Part shown: positions 6,112 through 10,047 of the stretch, piece by piece
Position numbering within the stretch: the first letter of the stretch is position 1
Layout of the letters: each line of letters starts with the position of its first letter
From: Bacteroidota bacterium
GTDB taxonomy: Bacteria; Bacteroidota; Bacteroidia; Flavobacteriales; Crocinitomicaceae
Length of the DNA: 10,047 bases
Assembly (NCBI GenBank): GCA_005798205.1
Contig: SYKJ01000121.1
Location: 1-10,047 of the forward strand
Reading direction: 5' to 3'
Notes under the pieces: generated by a model
Seen by the model: only the letters and a program-made list of their open reading frames with translations
What the model was told of the DNA's origin: nothing
The model's database searches: none
Program-made: the position numbers and the translations under genes

Positions 6112-7836
6112 ATGGAAAAAAAGTGGCATATAAAAAATGGACAAGAAGCGTCGAAAATTGAGGCATTAAGAGCAGCTCTAAAAGTTGACAGAATTGTTGC
6201 AGAATTGTTACTGCAGCGAGGTATTGACAATTACGAAGCTGCACATGAATTTTTTCGTCCAGACTTAGAAAAATTGCACGATCCATTTTTAATGAAAGAC
6301 CTAGATAATGCAGTTGATCGATTGGTATTGGCAATTGAGAATAAAGAACGCGTTCTGCTTTTTGGCGACTACGATGTTGACGGCACAACTGCAGTTGCTT
6401 TGATGTACACTGTTCTTAAGGAGTATTTACCAACGATTGAATACTACATACCAGACCGATATACTGAGGGTTATGGCATAAGTTTTCAAGGAATAGATTT
6501 TGCACAAGAAAATAATCAATCGTTAATTATTGCACTTGATTGTGGTATTAAAGCAAATGAGAAAGTTACCTATGCTAAAAATAAAGGAATTGACTTTATC
6601 ATCTGCGATCATCACGAACCAGGAGAAGAACTACCTGCCTGTATTGTTTTAGATCCGAATAGAAAAGACTTCCTCTACCAATTTAAAGAATTGTCAGGAT
6701 GTGGTGTTGGATTTAAATTCTTACAAGGATTTTTACAAAAAAAGAAGCTGCCTCTCTTAAAATTGTTCAATCAGTTGGATTTGTTGGCAATTAGTATCGG
6801 CGCAGATATCGTTCCACTTGTTGGAGAGAATAGAATCTTGTGCTTCCATGGCTTGAAATTACTAAATGCTAAACCACGAATTGCTTTTCAAGAATTATTG
6901 GAATTGGCAGCTAAAAAAATGCCACTTAGCTTAACGGATGTTGTTTTTATTATCGCTCCACGAATAAATGCTGCAGGTCGCTTGCGTTCGGGGAAAATGG
7001 CTGTTCAATTGATGATTTCAAATGATTTAGAGGAATTAAAACTTCTAGCAAATGAAATAAATTCTGATAATATACAAAGAAGAGCTTTGGACCAAACAAT
7101 AACACAAGAAGCACTTTCACAAATAGAAAGTGACCTTACTTTTTCAAACCGTTGTTCAACTGTTGTTTTTAATTCCTCATGGCACAAAGGAGTTGTGGGA
7201 ATTGTCGCTTCTCGGCTTATTGAAAAGCACTACCGCCCAACGATTGTCTTAACAGAATCTGACGGAATTGTGAGTGGTTCTGCAAGAAGTATTCGCAATT
7301 TTGATTTGTATAAAGCACTACTTTCTTGCGAGGATCTTTTGGAACAATTTGGCGGACACACATTTGCAGCAGGACTTTCACTGAAAATCGAAAATCTCGA
7401 AGCCTTTAAATTACGCTTTGAAGACTATGTCCAAACTAACTTAGCACTTGAAGATAGAATACCAATTCAAGATTTAGATATCGCAATTGATTTAAATGAA
7501 ATTCATGGCAATGAATCACCTTTGCTTATTCCGCGACTCAAAAGAATTATTGAAGATTTTGAGCCCCATGGCCCTGGAAATATGAAACCTGTGTTTTATA
7601 CATCTAATTTATTTACAACAGAATCCCAAATTTTGAAAACTGCGCACCTAAAACTAAAAGTTACGCAGCCAAATTCAAAACTTGTCTACAACGCGATTGG
7701 ATTTAACTTGGGAGAAAAAGAAAGTCAAGTTGCAAAAGGTTTACCATTTGAGATGGCTTATACTTTGGAAACAAATGAATTCAATGGCAAAAAAACAATT
7801 CAGTTGAACATGAAAGATGTAAGAGAACAAATTTAG
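6112..7836 (+). CDS. recJ: Single-stranded-DNA-specific exonuclease RecJ
   Basis: RecJ degrades single-stranded DNA 5' to 3' in recombinational, mismatch and base-excision repair in the cytoplasm. The 574 residues match the family length (about 560-580). DHH-domain metal-binding motifs are intact: GDYDVDGTTA with Asp86, Asp88 and Asp90; IIALDCGI with Asp143; and ICDHHEPGEELP with Asp166, His167 and His168. LDPNRKDF and LSGCGVGFKF follow as usual. The DHHA1 domain shows HKGVVGIVASRLIEKH near 359-374, SGSARS at 388-393 and FGGHTFAAGLS around Gly414-His416. The C-terminal OB-like region (NMKPVF onward) completes the protein, so it looks full length and active. It starts 83 bases after pyk and ends 3 bases before the stop of rsmE on the opposite strand, so there is no room for a terminator between them. 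Confidence 0.96.
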   Translation: MEKKWHIKNGQEASKIEALRAALKVDRIVAELLLQRGIDNYEAAHEFFRPDLEKLHDPFLMKDLDNAVDRLVLAIENKERVLLFGDYDVDGTTAVALMYTVLKEYLPTIEYYIPDRYTEGYGISFQGIDFAQENNQSLIIALDCGIKANEKVTYAKNKGIDFIICDHHEPGEELPACIVLDPNRKDFLYQFKELSGCGVGFKFLQGFLQKKKLPLLKLFNQLDLLAISIGADIVPLVGENRILCFHGLKLLNAKPRIAFQELLELAAKKMPLSLTDVVFIIAPRINAAGRLRSGKMAVQLMISNDLEELKLLANEINSDNIQRRALDQTITQEALSQIESDLTFSNRCSTVVFNSSWHKGVVGIVASRLIEKHYRPTIVLTESDGIVSGSARSIRNFDLYKALLSCEDLLEQFGGHTFAAGLSLKIENLEAFKLRFEDYVQTNLALEDRIPIQDLDIAIDLNEIHGNESPLLIPRLKRIIEDFEPHGPGNMKPVFYTSNLFTTESQILKTAHLKLKVTQPNSKLVYNAIGFNLGEKESQVAKGLPFEMAYTLETNEFNGKKTIQLNMKDVREQI

Positions 7837-7839
7837 TAA

Positions 7840-8523
7840 TTAGCCTTGCCCATTTAAACCAAAAACTGCAATTAGCGCCGCTGTCTCTGTTCGCAGTCGA
7901 AATGCACTCAATTCAATGGCGGTATACTTATTTTCTAGGGCAAACTCAAGCTCTTTTTCTGTGAAATCTCCTTCGGGACCAATTAAAATGAGTCCCGACC
8001 TTTGGATTTGAGCAATGTCAATTTTTTCTGCTTCGTAACAATGTCCGATGTAACCTCCGGGATTGTTTGTAATAAAAAGATTGAAAGGACATAGTTCACA
8101 AATTTCTGGGAGAAAAAATCGTTTTGACTGCTTCATAGCTCCAATAGCAATTTTTGTAAGGCGTTCTAATTTCAGATTGTTGCGTTCATTGTTCGTGCAA
8201 CTTAAAAAACTTAGCTTTGTCAATCCTATTTCTGTGGCTTTTTCTACAAACCATTCTAGCCGGTCCATGTTTTTTGTAGGTGCCATTCCAATGTGTATTT
8301 CTTTTGTTGGAGAATGCTTTACTGCCCTTACAATTTCTACCTCACATCGCTTTTCATGCCCTGTTGTTATTGTAGCAAAAAATTGCCCACCTTTTCCATT
8401 TATCAATTCAATAGCATCGCCATTTTTCTTTCGTAACACCCGAATACAATGCTTTGATTCCTCCTCGGAAAGCACATAATTTTTGGTGTTTTCAGAAATA
8501 TCGGAAGCGTAAAATAGTGCCAT
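7840..8523 (-). CDS. rsmE: 16S rRNA (uracil1498-N3)-methyltransferase RsmE
   Basis: RsmE is a SPOUT-fold methyltransferase that uses S-adenosylmethionine to methylate N3 of U1498 in 16S rRNA. The 227 residues include the N-terminal PUA-like part with HCIRVLR at 25-31, then MDRLEWFVEKATEIG at 86-100 and the KQSKRFFLPEI segment at 131-141. The knot's cofactor-binding motifs are ILIGPEGDFTEKE near 179-191 and LSAFRLRTETAAL at 205-217. The LG of the usual LGxxRLRTETA pattern is LS here (Ser206), a mild deviation. The start codon shares one base with the stop codon of holA (TAATG), indicating translational coupling within a holA-rsmE operon. The 3' end faces recJ across 3 bases. Confidence 0.95.
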   Translation of the reverse strand: MALFYASDISENTKNYVLSEEESKHCIRVLRKKNGDAIELINGKGGQFFATITTGHEKRCEVEIVRAVKHSPTKEIHIGMAPTKNMDRLEWFVEKATEIGLTKLSFLSCTNNERNNLKLERLTKIAIGAMKQSKRFFLPEICELCPFNLFITNNPGGYIGHCYEAEKIDIAQIQRSGLILIGPEGDFTEKELEFALENKYTAIELSAFRLRTETAALIAVFGLNGQG

Positions 8524-9521
8524 TAGTGAATGAGTTGATAGACCAATTCACGCATCAATTCTCCTTGACTTGCACTGGTATTTCCTAAGCCCTTAGATTT
8601 TAAATCATACGCTTGAATTAGGGCAATATTTATTGCGATTTTTCGCGCGTCGTATTTATTTTTTGCATTGGTTAATTCTCCGGCAACAAAAGGATGAACT
8701 CCTAGCGCTTGAGCTACTGCCTCGCGCGATTTATTTGGTAAAAAATGGATGCGCATTATTTGAGAGAAAAATTTAAACAGATTTGAAATAACAAATACCA
8801 AATCGGCAGCTTTTGGATTGTATTCAAAATATTGAACAATTTTCATTGCTTTTAGATTGTCTTTGCTTGCAATTGCATTTGTAAGTTCAAAAACATTGTA
8901 TTCCTTTGAAATTCCAATATTTTCTTCAATGTGATTTTCATTAATCGTTGTTCCTTTATCAATTAAAATTGATAATTTTTCGAACTCTTTTACTATTCTT
9001 CCTAAATCATTTCCCAAAGATTCTACCACCAGCATGCATGCCTTAGATGTTATTTCATATCCGATGGACTTAACATATTGTTGTATCCATTCTGCCAGTT
9101 GGTATTCTTTTACTTTTTCAGATTTAAAAACGCTACCATTTTTTAAAGCAACCTTCAGTATTTTCTTTCGAGCATCAAAGAACTTGTATTTATAACAAAT
9201 TACTAAAATAGTAGTGTCAATTGGATTCTCTAAGTAGCTTTCTAATTTTTCAAGTGCTTTAAATTCTTGTGCCTCTTTTAAAATCACAAGTCTTTTCTCA
9301 GCCATCATAGGAAAAGATTTTATTTCTCCAAGAAGTAATAGTAAATCTGCATCTTTTCCGTATACAATGGTCTGGTTAAAATCACGCTCGCTCTCTGCTA
9401 AGGCATTTTCCTGAATGGCTTTTGTGAGAACATCAATAAAATAAGCTTCCTCGCCATGTAGAAAGTAAACTTTTTCTAGCTTTTTGTTTTTGATTTCTCT
9501 AAGAAGTAGTTTGTGATCCAT
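8523..9521 (-). CDS. holA: DNA polymerase III subunit delta
   Basis: HolA is the delta subunit of the clamp loader, which opens the beta sliding clamp and loads it on primed DNA. The 332 residues are of normal length. The N-terminal AAA+-like domain shows VYFLHGEEAYFIDVL at 18-32 and FPMMAEKRLVILKEAQEF at 70-87, both characteristic of the family, and FKSEKVKEYQLAEWIQQYV at 132-150 introduces the middle domain. LVVESLGNDLGRIVKEFEKL and the FELTNAIASKDNLKAM segment (sensor/helical region) follow. The C-terminal helical domain has SRAVAQALGVHPF-like sequence and ends SQGELMRELVYQLI. As expected for delta, no functional Walker A motif is present. It is the first gene of an operon with rsmE and is served by a good promoter at 9578-9607. 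Divergent to the secreted-protein gene at 9732. Confidence 0.93.
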   Translation of the reverse strand: MDHKLLLREIKNKKLEKVYFLHGEEAYFIDVLTKAIQENALAESERDFNQTIVYGKDADLLLLLGEIKSFPMMAEKRLVILKEAQEFKALEKLESYLENPIDTTILVICYKYKFFDARKKILKVALKNGSVFKSEKVKEYQLAEWIQQYVKSIGYEITSKACMLVVESLGNDLGRIVKEFEKLSILIDKGTTINENHIEENIGISKEYNVFELTNAIASKDNLKAMKIVQYFEYNPKAADLVFVISNLFKFFSQIMRIHFLPNKSREAVAQALGVHPFVAGELTNAKNKYDARKIAINIALIQAYDLKSKGLGNTSASQGELMRELVYQLIH

Positions 9522-9577
9522 GTTACTGTCTGTCCTAGATTTTAATCAGTTTAATTACTATTTTTAGTGTGTTTTTT

Positions 9578-9607
9578 CAAAAATAATAGAAAACTAGGAG
9601 AGAACAA
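9578..9607 (-). promoter_or_regulatory. Promoter of the holA-rsmE operon
   Basis: On the minus strand, TTG at 9607-9605 is followed after exactly 19 bases by TATTTTTG at 9585-9578, an exact TAnnTTTG. Element sequence and spacing both fit the Bacteroidota vegetative promoter. Transcription would begin near 9573, giving a leader of about 50 bases before the holA ATG at 9521. This is the best complete promoter in the window. Confidence 0.6.
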
Positions 9608-9682
9608 TTATTTTCTGTGAGGAATGTAGGATTAATTTTTAAAATCCCAGTTATATTTCCAATTTCTTCAAGCTTTATTAGC

Positions 9683-9712
9683 TGTAAAATAAAATAAAAT
9701 ATTAATTTTACA
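9683..9712. repeat. Inverted repeat upstream of the secreted-protein gene
   Basis: TGTAAAAT (9683-9690) and ATTTTACA (9705-9712) form a perfect 8-base inverted repeat with a 14-base AT-only centre, 19 bases before the ATG at 9732. It overlaps TAATTTTA (9703-9710), a seven-of-eight match to the -7 consensus, so it could be an operator or promoter region. AT-rich composition makes chance likely enough to keep confidence low. The remainder of 9522-9731 holds the holA promoter and nothing else I can name. Confidence 0.35.
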
Positions 9713-9731
9713 TAAAAAAACAAATAAACCC

Positions 9732-10047
9732 ATGCAAAATTATACTTTCATATTTCTTGTTGCTTTTCTATTTTCATTTTCACTAAACTCCCAAACGCAT
9801 CAAGTAGTTTCTGCATCAGGCGGAGATGCTTCAAATACATCTGGTTCCATCGCCTATTCAATGGGCCAAATTGTATATACGACCACTAATAATTCATCGG
9901 GTAAAATAGCACAAGGAATTCAGCAGGCAAAACGCCCAAACACAGTTACAGCTCTATTCTTAAATCTTAAGGTTTTAATCGACGGCTATTACATTTATAA
10001 TTCCAACCCACCATTAATGGTACCCGCACGCTATACAAACCTTTTAG
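9732..10047 (+). CDS. Secreted or surface protein, N-terminal part only (cut by window edge)
   Basis: From the ATG at 9732, 105 codons stay open to the right edge; the C-terminus lies outside. Residues 1-20 form a signal peptide (MQNYTFIFLVAFLFSFSLNS) with probable cleavage before Gln21. Next comes HQVVSASGGDASNTSGSIAYSMGQIVYTTT, then GKIAQGIQQ. This is a pattern I recognise from many Bacteroidota exported proteins, often cargo of the type IX secretion system that ends in a sorting domain. Residues 76-103 (LFLNLKVLIDGYYIYN and LMVPARYTN) resemble a further beta-sandwich element found in the same proteins (LNLKxFLEGYY, then MVPA). No enzymatic domain is visible in this part. It is divergent from holA. 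Export is well supported; type IX secretion cannot be confirmed without the C-terminus. Confidence 0.8.
   Translation, partial: MQNYTFIFLVAFLFSFSLNSQTHQVVSASGGDASNTSGSIAYSMGQIVYTTTNNSSGKIAQGIQQAKRPNTVTALFLNLKVLIDGYYIYNSNPPLMVPARYTNLL

Noticed and set aside
6086..6388. Minus-strand open frame of 100 codons
   Set aside because: It overlaps the start of recJ and its promoter region; the recJ frame has clear DHH motifs, so this is a shadow.
7005..7187. Minus-strand open frame of 60 codons
   Set aside because: Antisense to the middle of recJ, with no recognisable protein pattern.
8063..8479. Plus-strand open frame of 138 codons
   Set aside because: Antisense to rsmE, whose conserved methyltransferase motifs are on the other strand; the shadow is Ser/Phe-rich, as expected of reversed AT-rich coding DNA.
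1..10047. CRISPR arrays, insertion sequences, tRNA or rRNA genes, prophage or defence modules
   Set aside because: No regularly spaced repeats, transposase motifs, cloverleaf-like sequence or phage and defence protein motifs were seen; the genes are core metabolism, transport, repair and translation functions.

Overview
The window looks like chromosomal DNA from a member of the Bacteroidota, most likely the order Flavobacteriales. The evidence is strongly AT-rich DNA, starts with little or no Shine-Dalgarno sequence, several matches to the Bacteroidota -7 promoter element TAnnTTTG, and gene families typical of that phylum: a PiT transporter with a soluble insert, a porin with the CEQCDKSWGG segment, an IPExxxVDY-family protein next to pyruvate kinase, and a secreted protein starting with a VVSASGG-type repeat. 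I see no rRNA, tRNA, CRISPR array, insertion sequence or other mobile element. Composition looks even, so this reads as a mostly ordinary core region.

Layout. Positions 1-1132 (minus) hold the N-terminal part of a PiT-type phosphate transporter that runs off the left edge. Directly upstream of it, in the same operon, is a DUF47/PhoU-like partner (1154-1798, minus). A 267-base divergent regulatory region follows, then a phosphate-selective-type outer-membrane porin (2066-3283, plus). Next comes a small two-gene unit: a DUF493 protein (3373-3636) and an unrecognised membrane-anchored protein with an Ig-like domain (3640-4011). Then come an IPExxxVDY-family protein (4176-4604) and pyruvate kinase (4610-6028), 5 bases apart, followed by recJ (6112-7836). 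Facing recJ tail to tail is the minus-strand operon holA-rsmE (9521 to 7840), whose genes overlap by one base. Diverging from holA, the start of a secreted surface-type protein (9732 onward) runs off the right edge.

How the genes fit together. The left third is a phosphate uptake locus: a porin for passage across the outer membrane, PiT for the inner membrane, and DUF47 as the likely PiT modulator. The shared intergenic region carries two sets of direct repeats with an 11-base period, one per strand, arranged like PhoB (Pho) boxes. This is inferred, not proven. The middle and right are housekeeping genes: glycolysis (pyk), DNA repair (recJ), replication clamp loading (holA) and 16S rRNA methylation (rsmE).

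The least ordinary items are the divergent Pho-box-like repeats, the protein at 3640-4011 (a stand-alone domain resembling a type IX secretion sorting domain, but membrane anchored and without cargo), and an Asn-to-Ala change in a signature motif of PiT. I found no convincing wholly new multi-gene system.
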